From: an uncultured Selenomonadales bacterium
GTDB taxonomy: Bacteria; Bacillota; Negativicutes; Selenomonadales; Selenomonadaceae
Reading direction: 5' to 3'
Length of the DNA: 64,000 bases
Assembly: GCA_900321035.1 (NCBI GenBank)
Contig: ONUH01000001.1
Location: forward strand, 62,001-126,000
The position numbers and the translations under genes were made by a program. The notes beneath the pieces are model-generated. The model had not been told where the DNA came from and ran no database searches. It saw only the letters and a program-made list of their open reading frames with translations. The number at the start of each line of letters is the position of its first letter. The first letter of the stretch is position 1. Positions 8,681 to 16,654 of the stretch are shown in pieces.

Positions 8681-9517
8681 ATGAGCGAAACGAATTGCGA
8701 CCATAACTGCGGGACTTGCGGCAGCGACTGCGACCAGCGCCAGGAACCGCAAAATCTTCAAGTGAAACCCCATGAACTCAGCAGCGTCAAACACGTCATT
8801 GCCGTCGTGAGCGGCAAGGGCGGCGTAGGAAAATCCTTGGTCACGTCCCTCTCCGCGGTTGCCATGAGCCGGCTCGGGTTTTCCGTCGGCGTTCTCGACG
8901 CTGATATAACAGGCCCGTCGATTCCGAAGCTGTTCGGCGTCAGCGGCAGTATCCGCGGCTCCGAGTCCGGCGCCTATCCTCTCGTCAGCGACGGCGGCAT
9001 CCAGCTCATGTCGATGAACCTGCTCCTGCAAAATTCCACCGATCCCGTTCTCTGGCGCGGCCCAATCATTGCCAGCATCGTCAAACAGTTTTGGCAGGAC
9101 ATCATTTGGGACAATATTGATTATCTGTTTGTCGATATGCCGCCGGGAACGGGCGACGTCCCCCTGACTGTTTTTCAGTCGCTTCCCGTGGACGGAATTA
9201 TCGTAGTAACGTCCCCGCAGGATTTGGCGCTGATGATTGTGGAAAAAGCCGTCAATATGGCAAATATGATGAACATTCCCATTTTAGGATTGTTGGAAAA
9301 CATGGCATTCTTCCGCTGCCCGGACTGCGGAAAAGAACACCGGATTTTCGGCGAAAGCCATCTTCCTGCAGTCGCCGCGAAATACGATCTTCCCGTGCTC
9401 GGCCACATCCCCATCGACCCGAGACTCGCCGCCGCGTGTGACGCCGGACAAATCGAAACCTTCGAAAGCCATTGGCTCGACCGCGCCGCCGAAACGATGA
9501 AAGCGCTGAACAAGTAA
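8681..9517 (+). CDS. apbC: Mrp/ApbC family iron-sulfur cluster carrier ATPase
   Basis: A 278-residue P-loop ATPase that binds and transfers [4Fe-4S] clusters to apoproteins in the cytoplasm. An N-terminal cysteine cluster (CDHNCGTCGSDC, residues 5-16) precedes the deviant Walker A motif GKGGVGKS. DMPPGTGD is the family switch motif, and CPDCG near the C-terminus is the pair expected to bridge a cluster between two subunits. AGGAGG eight or nine bases upstream fixes the ATG. The N-terminal Cys-rich tail is of the kind seen in NBP35/Mrp proteins of Firmicutes. It converges on the AraC gene with eight bases between stops. Confidence 0.9.
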   Translation: MSETNCDHNCGTCGSDCDQRQEPQNLQVKPHELSSVKHVIAVVSGKGGVGKSLVTSLSAVAMSRLGFSVGVLDADITGPSIPKLFGVSGSIRGSESGAYPLVSDGGIQLMSMNLLLQNSTDPVLWRGPIIASIVKQFWQDIIWDNIDYLFVDMPPGTGDVPLTVFQSLPVDGIIVVTSPQDLALMIVEKAVNMANMMNIPILGLLENMAFFRCPDCGKEHRIFGESHLPAVAAKYDLPVLGHIPIDPRLAAACDAGQIETFESHWLDRAAETMKALNK

Positions 9518-9525
9518 ACAGCGTT

Positions 9526-10383
9526 TCATTTGCCTTCCGTACGCATTTTCCTCCATGCCTGCGGCGTAACGGAAAACTGCGACTTGAACGCACGGAAGAA
9601 GGCCGTGTAATCCGAAAAGCCAGAGGCGGCGCTGATCTCCGTAATCGTCTTCTCCGACGGCTGCGAAAGCATTGCCCTCGCGTGCAAAAGCCGCTTCATC
9701 GTGACGTAGCGATGCAGGCTGTAGCCTGTCGCCGCCTTGAAACGGCGCATCAAATAATATTTACTGAGATACGCCTCTTTTGCCAATATGTCCGCGGACA
9801 AATCTTCCGAAATATGGGTTTCTATGTATCCGAGCAGCGGCTGGATTTTTTCATCTGCCGCTGCTTCTTTTACGGTGCCAAGCTCGTGGGAAAAAAGCGC
9901 ACGATGCAGGAGAATCATAAATTCGACAAAAAGCGCCTCCGTATAAAGCCCGTTCGCAAATCCATCTCCGTGCGCCGTCCGTTCTAGCTTTTCCATCTGC
10001 GACAACAGTTCGTGCGTATCTCCCGAAGCGAGACGCATTACGCCGGCTTCGCCCGGCGCACGCCGAAAGCAGGCGGACAGATCGGCGCCCGGGCGGGATA
10101 CGCGGGACAGGAAACTTGGCGCCACATAGATGACAATTCTTTCATACGGTCCGCGAACGTCAATGACGGGCCGATGGATTTCCCCCGCCCTCACAAAGGC
10201 GATATCCCGAGGTCCCAAAGGGTACGACGTCCCCTCAATAATATAGTCTCCCCGTACCGCGAGGAAAAGAATAATCTTATGAAAATCATGATAGTGAAAC
10301 GGGACGGGAATCGACATCGGGCTTTGTAAGCGGAAAACCTTAAAATCCTGAACTAAATACCCTTTTTTCTCATATTCCGCCAT
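9526..10383 (-). CDS. AraC-family transcriptional regulator with N-terminal cupin
   Basis: A 285-residue protein. The N-terminal cupin (FHYHDFHKIILFL near residue 30) probably binds a small ligand. The C-terminal 100 residues contain two helix-turn-helix motifs, ending in the AraC signature ITEISAASGFSDYTAFFRAFK. The ATG at 10383 is chosen because GAGGTG lies six bases upstream; the longer frame has no ribosome site. An inverted repeat between the boxes of its own promoter suggests autoregulation. The ligand and target genes are unknown; the closest divergent gene is the DapF-like half protein. Confidence 0.85.
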   Translation of the reverse strand: MAEYEKKGYLVQDFKVFRLQSPMSIPVPFHYHDFHKIILFLAVRGDYIIEGTSYPLGPRDIAFVRAGEIHRPVIDVRGPYERIVIYVAPSFLSRVSRPGADLSACFRRAPGEAGVMRLASGDTHELLSQMEKLERTAHGDGFANGLYTEALFVEFMILLHRALFSHELGTVKEAAADEKIQPLLGYIETHISEDLSADILAKEAYLSKYYLMRRFKAATGYSLHRYVTMKRLLHARAMLSQPSEKTITEISAASGFSDYTAFFRAFKSQFSVTPQAWRKMRTEGK

Positions 10384-10404
10384 TTCATTCACCTCGCCAT
10401 TTTC

Positions 10405-10437
10405 ATTATAGCACGTTTTGCAATATAAATCGCAAAA
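10405..10437 (-). promoter_or_regulatory. Predicted araC-type gene promoter with internal inverted repeat
   Basis: TATAAT (10405-10410) with a weaker TTGCGA (10430-10435) 19 bases upstream, reading left. TTTTGC (10416-10421) and GCAAAA (10432-10437) form an inverted repeat between and over the boxes, a plausible operator. Confidence 0.45.
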
Positions 10438-10484
10438 ATCTCCATGTACTAAACAAATCCTGCCTGTTATACTTTGTATGCGAT

Positions 10485-10510
10485 AAAAAAGAACCGAAAT
10501 CCTTCGGTTC
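10485..10510 (-). terminator. Leftward intrinsic terminator in a divergent intergenic region
   Basis: GAACCGAA-ATCC-TTCGGTTC (10491-10510) is a perfect 8-bp hairpin, and on the minus strand it is followed by T6. No leftward gene ends here, so it may block antisense transcripts coming from the right. Confidence 0.6.
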
Positions 10511-10537
10511 GGAATGGTTTCAAAGGAGGCGATTGCA

Positions 10538-10918
10538 ATGCGGGAACTGGAAAAAATCACGATCAGCGGCGTTCGCTATATGATATGGGACGAATCACAC
10601 GGCATCTGCCCAGATGCCTCCGGCATAAAGCTTTTGCTTTCCGCCCGCGACGGCGTGGGCGCTGATATTCTTCTTGTACTTCCCAAGAATCGCCCATTGG
10701 CTGTTTGCGCATACGCAAACGACGGCCATAAGATTTCTGTCGGCGAAGAAGCCCTCCGAGCGGTTTCCATTTCTCTAAAAAGATCAACCGCCCCCATTTC
10801 CGAAACTCATTTATTCCCCATCGAAAATTCAGTTGATTATGTAGAAGTCCGCCTCACGGATTCATTCTTCGCCCGGCTCTTTGACACAGCGGGAAGGAAA
10901 TCTCGTTTAGCCGGATGA
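10538..10918 (+). CDS. DapF-like half protein lacking the catalytic cysteine
   Basis: A 126-residue protein that follows the pattern of the N-terminal half of diaminopimelate epimerase: SARDGVGADILLVLP matches DRHYGIGADGLIF, YANDGHKISVGEEALRA matches FNADGSEAEMCGNGIRC, and FPIENSVDYVEVRL matches the FSVETG...VEVDM strand pair. The position of catalytic Cys74 in the full DapF of this window (36384-37238) is serine here, and the second domain is absent, so epimerase activity is unlikely. AAAGGAGG eight bases upstream shows that it is meant to be translated. A role as a regulator or binding partner is guesswork. A terminator follows at once. Confidence 0.6.
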   Translation: MRELEKITISGVRYMIWDESHGICPDASGIKLLLSARDGVGADILLVLPKNRPLAVCAYANDGHKISVGEEALRAVSISLKRSTAPISETHLFPIENSVDYVEVRLTDSFFARLFDTAGRKSRLAG

Positions 10919-10932
10919 ACATGACAAAAGCG

Positions 10933-10979
10933 AAAAAACGTCAAGCTTTCCGATAATAATCGGTCGGCTTGACGTTTTT
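10933..10979. terminator. Bidirectional intrinsic terminator
   Basis: AAAAACGTCAAGC and GCTTGACGTTTTT form the outer stem, with an inner CCGAT-AATA-ATCGG stem. It ends the DapF-like gene and the convergent heptosyltransferase gene. Confidence 0.85.
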
Positions 10980-12207
10980 ATTTCTTATCCAGATCGTCAA
11001 TCAATCTGACAATCGTTTGCAGCACTTGTTTTGAAGTTGCTCCCGACGAACACTCAAACGCCCGAGGCGTTCCCTGGTGCCGAGGACACTTCATAATGAT
11101 ATTATACGGTATACGCGCGTCATTATAGCACCCATGACATTTCATGTCGTTATATACGCGATACGGCGTAAAAAATTCATACCATGAAGCGGAAAAGCCG
11201 CAAATCATAACGACGGGACACCCGACGGCATAGGCCAGCCAAGCCAGCCCGCTGCTAAGACCGATATAGAAATCAGCATATGCAAGCAATTCGATCCGTT
11301 CCGATAAAGGAAGCTCCCCCGTAAAATCTTCCGCACCTTCAGGCATTACAACTTTTATGCCGTCGTCCTCGACCTCCTTGTCCCTGTCTATGCACAAAAC
11401 TCTGTACCCGCTTTCTTTCAGCGCCTCCACAACCTCATCCCAGCCGTGCGGATAATGCCATCCTTTCCATGCCCACGACGCCTGCGCCCCAATGCAAACA
11501 TAGCGCTCCTTGATTTTCCGGCCGGCAGACGGATAAAACTTCCTCGTCTTCTGCAAATCCTGAATGCCCAGGATATATTTCCCCGCATATTCCATGGGAC
11601 TGTATCTGCAGTCTTCCGGCGAGCCGCAATAAAAATCAATATACATTCCCACATAATATGTAGCGTATGTCTCCTCAGTCCCCGTCGTCGATATCTGAAG
11701 TTCCGGATAATAGCGCTCCACAATTTCGCGAAGATAGGGCGCAATATATATATACGCCTTGCAGCGACGCTCCCGCACAAAAGCCGCGACATAGGGCAAA
11801 AGCGCAATAGAATCGCCCATCGCACGATTCGGGAAATAGAACATCACCGGCTGACTCTCAGGGTCAAAATCGTGCGAGAATACCTTTTTCCCATCTCGGA
11901 ACACATCTATTTGCCAAGGGATATAGAATTTTTCAAAGGAGACGACAACTTTTTCCGAAACGCCCTCGTCGAAATAGATCTGCCCGTTTATTGCGTTTCC
12001 TATTACGACGCGCCAGTTGCCTTCCGGGACTTGAAGCCTGAGCCCGTAGTTAAAGTCGAGCTTCAGTCCGGGAACGCCCGTTTCCCCCGCAATCTTCGGG
12101 GGCGGTTTCACCTGATCGATGAACAGCATGATTTGACGCGCAGCTTTTTCAGGTGAAATCGCCGTTGAGCATTGAAAATAATGGACAGGATATTGATATT
12201 TTTCCAT
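10978..12207 (-). CDS. Autotransporter O-heptosyltransferase (TibC/Aah type)
   Basis: A 409-residue cytoplasmic glycosyltransferase of the bacterial autotransporter heptosyltransferase family, which adds heptose from an ADP-heptose donor to serines of repeat-rich adhesins. Visible marks are the DFNYGLRLQVPEGNWRV strand (51-67), SHDFD (111-115), the GT-B core with IGLSSGLAWLAYAVGCPVV (315-333), and four cysteines (357, 360, 374, 386) in CHGC, KCPRHQG and FECSS; in TibC four such cysteines hold an iron. The ATG at 12207 has AAGGCGG upstream. It follows tsaD and the sirtuin gene in the same direction. No autotransporter gene lies in the window. Confidence 0.85.
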   Translation of the reverse strand: MEKYQYPVHYFQCSTAISPEKAARQIMLFIDQVKPPPKIAGETGVPGLKLDFNYGLRLQVPEGNWRVVIGNAINGQIYFDEGVSEKVVVSFEKFYIPWQIDVFRDGKKVFSHDFDPESQPVMFYFPNRAMGDSIALLPYVAAFVRERRCKAYIYIAPYLREIVERYYPELQISTTGTEETYATYYVGMYIDFYCGSPEDCRYSPMEYAGKYILGIQDLQKTRKFYPSAGRKIKERYVCIGAQASWAWKGWHYPHGWDEVVEALKESGYRVLCIDRDKEVEDDGIKVVMPEGAEDFTGELPLSERIELLAYADFYIGLSSGLAWLAYAVGCPVVMICGFSASWYEFFTPYRVYNDMKCHGCYNDARIPYNIIMKCPRHQGTPRAFECSSGATSKQVLQTIVRLIDDLDKK

Positions 12208-12288
12208 GGCTGCAGACCGCCTTTTCCTTAGGAATCGCGGAACAATTCCTTGAACTCGTTTTTGCACATGGCCAATGCAAATTTCAGA

Positions 12289-13035
12289 TCATTCGCCAAG
12301 AGCTTTCATCGCAGCCTCCATCGTTTCCCCAATCGGCGTCCGAAGCACCAATTCTGCCGAACGGTCTGCTTTGGTCTCCGTCTTGTTGATAACGACAAGA
12401 TGCTTACCGTGAAAATATCGGATAAAACCTGCCGCCGGATAAACGACCAATGAAGTGCCGCCGATGATCAAAGTATCGGCGCGTGCGATGGCCTCCGCCG
12501 CCTTTTGCATAGTTTCGCCGTCCAAAGCTTCCTCGTACAGAACGACGTCCGGTTTCACAATACCTCCGCAAGCTTCGCATTTTGGCGGCTCCGGCGCAGT
12601 CTTCATGACATAATCGGCGTCATAAAACGAATGGCAATCCATGCAGTAATTGCGAAGCACAGAACCGTGAAGCTCATATACGGTCTTTGAGCCTGCCGCC
12701 TGATGCAGGCCGTCGATATTTTGCGTAACAACCGCGAGGAGTTTTCCCATCTCCTCCAATCGGGCCAGCGCCTTATGGCAGCCGTTCGGTTCAGCGTCCG
12801 GATACACCAACTTCTCCCGGTAAAAATCAAAAAACTCTTTTGGGAATCGCTCAAAATAAGTATGCGATACAAGCTGCTCCGGAGAGAGCTCCACTTGAAG
12901 CTTTTCGTTCCAAAGCCCGTTTGCGCTGCGAAAATCTGGAATCCCCGATTCCGTCGAAACACCTGCACCCCCGAAAAATACGATTTTTTCGCTCTCCCGT
13001 AAAATTTCCACCAATTTTTGAAGCTCGTCCGGCAT
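12289..13035 (-). CDS. cobB: NAD-dependent protein deacylase, sirtuin
   Basis: A 248-residue SIR2-family enzyme that removes acyl groups from lysine using NAD. GAGVSTESGIPDFR (20-33) binds NAD, TQNIDGLH carries substrate-binding residues, and the catalytic histidine is in ELHGS. A zinc site is formed by CMDC and CEAC. GGGAGGGACGG precedes the ATG. It sits 19 bases after tsaD and 81 bases before the heptosyltransferase gene, so the three may share a transcript. The class is clear; the acyl preference is not. Confidence 0.92.
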   Translation of the reverse strand: MPDELQKLVEILRESEKIVFFGGAGVSTESGIPDFRSANGLWNEKLQVELSPEQLVSHTYFERFPKEFFDFYREKLVYPDAEPNGCHKALARLEEMGKLLAVVTQNIDGLHQAAGSKTVYELHGSVLRNYCMDCHSFYDADYVMKTAPEPPKCEACGGIVKPDVVLYEEALDGETMQKAAEAIARADTLIIGGTSLVVYPAAGFIRYFHGKHLVVINKTETKADRSAELVLRTPIGETMEAAMKALGE

Positions 13036-13054
13036 ATCCGTCCCTCCCTATTAA

Positions 13055-14098
13055 TTATGCTTCCACATTTTGAAGCGAAAGCCCCGGCACGGCGTTCAGC
13101 CGAAGATCGGAAAAAAGCCCTGCCCGTGACTGGTAATACCCGCGGCAGGCAATCATTGCCGCATTGTCCGTACAAAGGATCTTGTCGGGATAATAAAAAT
13201 GGATTCCATGCTCCGCAGAAGCCTCGCGCAATCTCCGCTCTAAAGCACTATTCGCCGCTACGCCTCCCGCCAATACCAGCGTATCCAAATTCGTCTCTGA
13301 AAGAGCCTCCAACGACTTTTGCACCAACACTTCAATGACCGCCTTCTGGAACGAAGCGGCCACGTCCGCCCTGTTTGCCTCCGTGTTTTTCATCTTCATC
13401 TCGTTCAAATAATTCAGCACAGCGGATTTCAGCCCGCTGAAACTGAATTCGTAATTACCTTTTTCCCGAAGCGCCCGCGGAAAATCCACAGCGTCCTCAT
13501 CGCCCGCGGCCGCCAATTTATCAATCTCCGGCCCGCCGGGATAAGGAAGTCCCATGACGCGGGCAATCTTGTCGAACGCTTCCCCGGCGGCATCGTCCCG
13601 CGTCTGCCCCATCAGGGCAAAATGATTGTATCCGATAACATGAATCAACGCCGTGTGTCCGCCCGAAACCACCAACGCCATGAAAGGAGGCTTCAGCTCC
13701 GTATGGCTCAAAAAATTTGCAAAGATATGACCTTCCAAATGATTGACGCCAATCAACGGCACGTTGCGCGCAAACGCCAACGCTTTCGCCGCAGAAACAC
13801 CAACCAGGAGCGCCCCAACGAGGCCGGGACCGTAGGTCACGGCAATCTGATCAATGTCCGGCAAAGCAACCTCCGCATTCCGAAGCGCCTCATCGATTAC
13901 AGGCATTACATTCACAATATGGCGCCTGGATGCGATCTCCGGCACCACGCCGCCATATTTCCTGTGCAGCGGGATCTGCGTCGATATCACATTCGACAAA
14001 AGTTCCCGCCCGCCGCGCAGCACCGCCGCCGCCGTTTCGTCACAACTCGACTCAATGCCCAAAGTCAAAATATCTTTTGCAACCGACAATATACACAC
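13055..14098 (-). CDS. tsaD: tRNA N6-adenosine threonylcarbamoyltransferase TsaD
   Basis: A 347-residue enzyme that transfers threonylcarbamoyl to A37 of ANN-reading tRNAs, working with TsaB and TsaE. LGIESSCDETAAAV is the N-terminal signature, NHLEGH gives the metal-binding histidines, and SGGHTALI and AGGVAANS are ASKHA-fold nucleotide loops. The GTG at 14098 sits only three bases after AAAAAGG, so the TTG at 14089 is an alternative start. TsaB and TsaE are not in the window. It is first in a leftward set with the sirtuin and heptosyltransferase genes. Confidence 0.95.
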   Translation of the reverse strand: MCILSVAKDILTLGIESSCDETAAAVLRGGRELLSNVISTQIPLHRKYGGVVPEIASRRHIVNVMPVIDEALRNAEVALPDIDQIAVTYGPGLVGALLVGVSAAKALAFARNVPLIGVNHLEGHIFANFLSHTELKPPFMALVVSGGHTALIHVIGYNHFALMGQTRDDAAGEAFDKIARVMGLPYPGGPEIDKLAAAGDEDAVDFPRALREKGNYEFSFSGLKSAVLNYLNEMKMKNTEANRADVAASFQKAVIEVLVQKSLEALSETNLDTLVLAGGVAANSALERRLREASAEHGIHFYYPDKILCTDNAAMIACRGYYQSRAGLFSDLRLNAVPGLSLQNVEA

Positions 14099-14188
14099 AC
14101 CTTTTTAAAGTACTGGTTATTTGTATCATAACAAAGGAACCGCCGAACGGCAACACCTTTCCACAGGCAAAACACAATCCTGCACCTA

Positions 14189-14218
14189 TGGACAAATCCC
14201 AATACGCGCGTCTATAAT
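14189..14218 (+). promoter_or_regulatory. Predicted promoter for the AI-2E-family permease
   Basis: TGGACA (14189-14194), 18 bases, TATAAT (14213-14218), 33 bases ahead of the ATG. Confidence 0.6.
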
Positions 14219-14251
14219 AAGAGAGCACGAATTCAAAGGAGGCTTTTATTT

Positions 14252-15274
14252 ATGTGGGCGACCCACAAAACTTCTATACTGCTCGGCATCAGTTTTCTCC
14301 TATTGCTGGGTTCGTTTTGGCTGCTCCCGCAGCTTGCCTTTGTCGTGTTCATCGCGTTGCTCCTTCACCTTCTGCTTTGCCCAATGGTGGATTATCTGCA
14401 CCGGTTTCGCAAATTCCCCCGCGGCATTGCCGCCGCGCTGACGCTCATATTGTTCCTCGTCGGCGTCACGATTCTCTTCACCGTTCTCTCAACGCCGCTG
14501 GCGCGCTCCGCGCAGAAATTCTCGCAGGACCTTCCGGCGCTGACCGAGAGCATGCGCGACCTGTTCGCCTCTTATCCGGCAATTGCAAAGGAGGTCGACA
14601 AATTCTGGAGGGAAATTGCCACCGTCGGAATCGACGCTCTTCGATCCTCCTTGGACATGCTGCTCTCCTTTTTCTCTAAAATTTTCGACGTCGTCATTAT
14701 CCTCTTCTCCGCGTTTTATCTGCTCAAAGACGGCCGAGAAATTGAGGAATGGATTACGCGCCTCTTTCCGAAAAAGGATCATATGCGCGTTTTCAAACTT
14801 TTCGACCGAATCCTGCTGGCACTGCACAAATACATTTGCAGCCAGCTCGCCATCTGCCTTTTGATGGGCATCGTCGTATTTCTTTACTTCACTGCCCGCG
14901 ATATCCCCTACGCAGTGGTCTTCGCCGTGCTCTCCGGCATCAGCGAATTCATTCCCGTCATCGGGCCGACCGTCGCCGCCTTGTTCGGCGTGTCCATAGC
15001 CGCCACGATCTCACTGTGGATGGCGGCGCAAACGCTTTTCTTTTATCTGCTGATAACGCAGACCAATCACAATTTTATTTATCCCACTCTCGTCGGGAAA
15101 TCTTTAAACCTGCACCCAATCGCCATCCTTCTCGGCCTGCTCCTCGGCGGATGCCTTCTCGACGCGCCGGGCATGTTTCTCGCCGTGCCGCTGATGGTCA
15201 TTATCCGCATCGTTATCGAGGATATTTACCATGACGCAGAAAAATCAGAGCAACCGCCGTCTTCCATGGAATAA
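14252..15274 (+). CDS. AI-2E family transporter (PerM/YdiK type permease)
   Basis: A 340-residue inner-membrane protein with about seven hydrophobic segments. Two N-terminal helices (9-40) and a third (60-85) are followed by a soluble amphipathic stretch (90-150), then the C-terminal helices with ISEFIPVIGPTVAALFG and NFIYPTLVGKSLNLHP, the two best conserved blocks of the family. Members are named after AI-2 export, but others are Na+/H+ antiporters, so the substrate is open. AAAGGAGG precedes the ATG. It is a single gene with its own promoter and terminator. Confidence 0.85.
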   Translation: MWATHKTSILLGISFLLLLGSFWLLPQLAFVVFIALLLHLLLCPMVDYLHRFRKFPRGIAAALTLILFLVGVTILFTVLSTPLARSAQKFSQDLPALTESMRDLFASYPAIAKEVDKFWREIATVGIDALRSSLDMLLSFFSKIFDVVIILFSAFYLLKDGREIEEWITRLFPKKDHMRVFKLFDRILLALHKYICSQLAICLLMGIVVFLYFTARDIPYAVVFAVLSGISEFIPVIGPTVAALFGVSIAATISLWMAAQTLFFYLLITQTNHNFIYPTLVGKSLNLHPIAILLGLLLGGCLLDAPGMFLAVPLMVIIRIVIEDIYHDAEKSEQPPSSME

Positions 15275-15279
15275 ACGAT

Positions 15280-15332
15280 AAAAGAACGCCTCCCCGCGAA
15301 ATCCATTCGGATTTTGGGAGAGGCGTTCTTTT
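15280..15332. terminator. Bidirectional intrinsic terminator
   Basis: AAAAGAACGCCTC (15280-15292) pairs perfectly with GAGGCGTTCTTTT (15320-15332). It ends the permease gene and the convergent tyrS. Confidence 0.85.
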
Positions 15333-16557
15333 ATTGTACAAGCGTCAACCGGACATAGGTCTTTTTCCCTTTCCGCACGATGGCGGAACCATCCTTGAAA
15401 TCCTCCTCGGTCAATTTGCGCTCAATATCCGTGACGCGCTCGTCGTTCAGCGTAAGACCGTTCTGCTGGACGAGGCGCTTACCCTCACCTTTAGAGGCGA
15501 CGACGCCTTTTTGTGCCAGCACGTCAAGCAACCGCGATCCCAAATCCGAGGCCGTAACCTCCGACGTCGGCATCGCGTCCGCGTCACCGGTGCCTCCGAA
15601 AAGAGCTTCCGCAGCTTTTTTCGCCTTTTCGGCTTCGGCTTCGCCATGAACAAGACGCGTAACCTCGTAAGCGAGAATCTTTTTCGCGTCATTCATGCGT
15701 TCATCGCGGTGTTCGGTAAGGCGACGCACCTCATCCATCGGCAGGAACGTCAGCTGCGAAAGACATTTTTCCACATCGCCGTCGTCAATATTCCGCCAGT
15801 ATTGATAAAAATCATAAGGCGACGTCTTTTCCGCATCGAGCCAAAGCGCGCCCGACGCAGTCTTTCCCATTTTCTTTCCATCGCTCTTCGTCAAAAGCGA
15901 AAGCGTCAATCCGTAGGCGGCGTTTCCCTCACGGCGGCGAATCAGCTCCACGCCTGCGATGATGTTCGACCATTGGTCATCCCCACCCATCTGGAGCACA
16001 CAACCGTAACGACGGTTCAACTCCATGAAATCATAAGCCTGCATCGTCATGTAATTGAATTCAAGGAACGTCAGCCCCTGCTCCATGCGATTCTTGTAGC
16101 ATTCCGCCGCCAGCATGCGGTTGACGGAAAAACAAGCGCCCACGTCCCGCAAAAATTCAATATGATTAAGCTTTCTCAGCCATTCGCCGTTATTGACCAT
16201 CAGCGCCTTGCCGTCAGAAAAGTCGAGGAAACGCGCCATCTGTGCCTTGAACCGCTCGCAGTTTGCCTCAATTTCGTCGTCGGTCATCACTCTGCGCATA
16301 TCGGTACGCCCCGACGGATCACCGACCGTACCGGTTCCGCCGCCGACGAGGCAAATCGGACGATGACCAGCACGCTGGAGCCGAGCCATCGCCATCAGTG
16401 CAAGGAAATGTCCGACGTGCAAACTGTCCGCCGTCGGGTCAAATCCGATATAAAAAGTGATCTTCTCTTCGGCAAGGAGTTTCCTGACTTCCTCCTCATT
16501 CGTACATTGCGCAATATAGCCGCGTTCTTTCAATTCATCCCATACGTTTAACGGCAT
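15331..16557 (-). CDS. tyrS: Tyrosyl-tRNA synthetase
   Basis: A 408-residue class I synthetase that charges tRNA-Tyr. The HIGH-type motif is HVGHF near residue 47, the KMSKS-type motif is KKMGKT near 228, and the C-terminal 65 residues are an S4 RNA-binding domain. GGAAGGAG upstream supports the ATG at 16557 rather than the longer frame to 16647. It lies 97 bases downstream of the PBP1A gene. The spacer has no T-box (no AGGGTGGNACCGCG-like sequence), so tRNA-sensing control is not evident. The cognate tRNA-Tyr gene is at 32773-32858. Confidence 0.95.
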   Translation of the reverse strand: MPLNVWDELKERGYIAQCTNEEEVRKLLAEEKITFYIGFDPTADSLHVGHFLALMAMARLQRAGHRPICLVGGGTGTVGDPSGRTDMRRVMTDDEIEANCERFKAQMARFLDFSDGKALMVNNGEWLRKLNHIEFLRDVGACFSVNRMLAAECYKNRMEQGLTFLEFNYMTMQAYDFMELNRRYGCVLQMGGDDQWSNIIAGVELIRRREGNAAYGLTLSLLTKSDGKKMGKTASGALWLDAEKTSPYDFYQYWRNIDDGDVEKCLSQLTFLPMDEVRRLTEHRDERMNDAKKILAYEVTRLVHGEAEAEKAKKAAEALFGGTGDADAMPTSEVTASDLGSRLLDVLAQKGVVASKGEGKRLVQQNGLTLNDERVTDIERKLTEEDFKDGSAIVRKGKKTYVRLTLVQ

Positions 16558-16654
16558 CCAAATAACTCCTTCCGCCCCGCTGCACGGAGCGTTTTTCATA
16601 ATACATGGTTCCAAAGGGACTACAGATAAATCTTTTGGCAAAGGCAAAACTTAT

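Noticed and set aside
15334..16551. 405-codon plus-strand frame opposite tyrS
   Set aside because: It starts inside the terminator and mirrors tyrS codon structure; no ribosome site or motifs.
16558..16654. Possible T-box leader upstream of tyrS
   Set aside because: The 97-base spacer lacks the conserved T-box sequence and a terminator/antiterminator pair, and tyrS follows the PBP1A gene directly.
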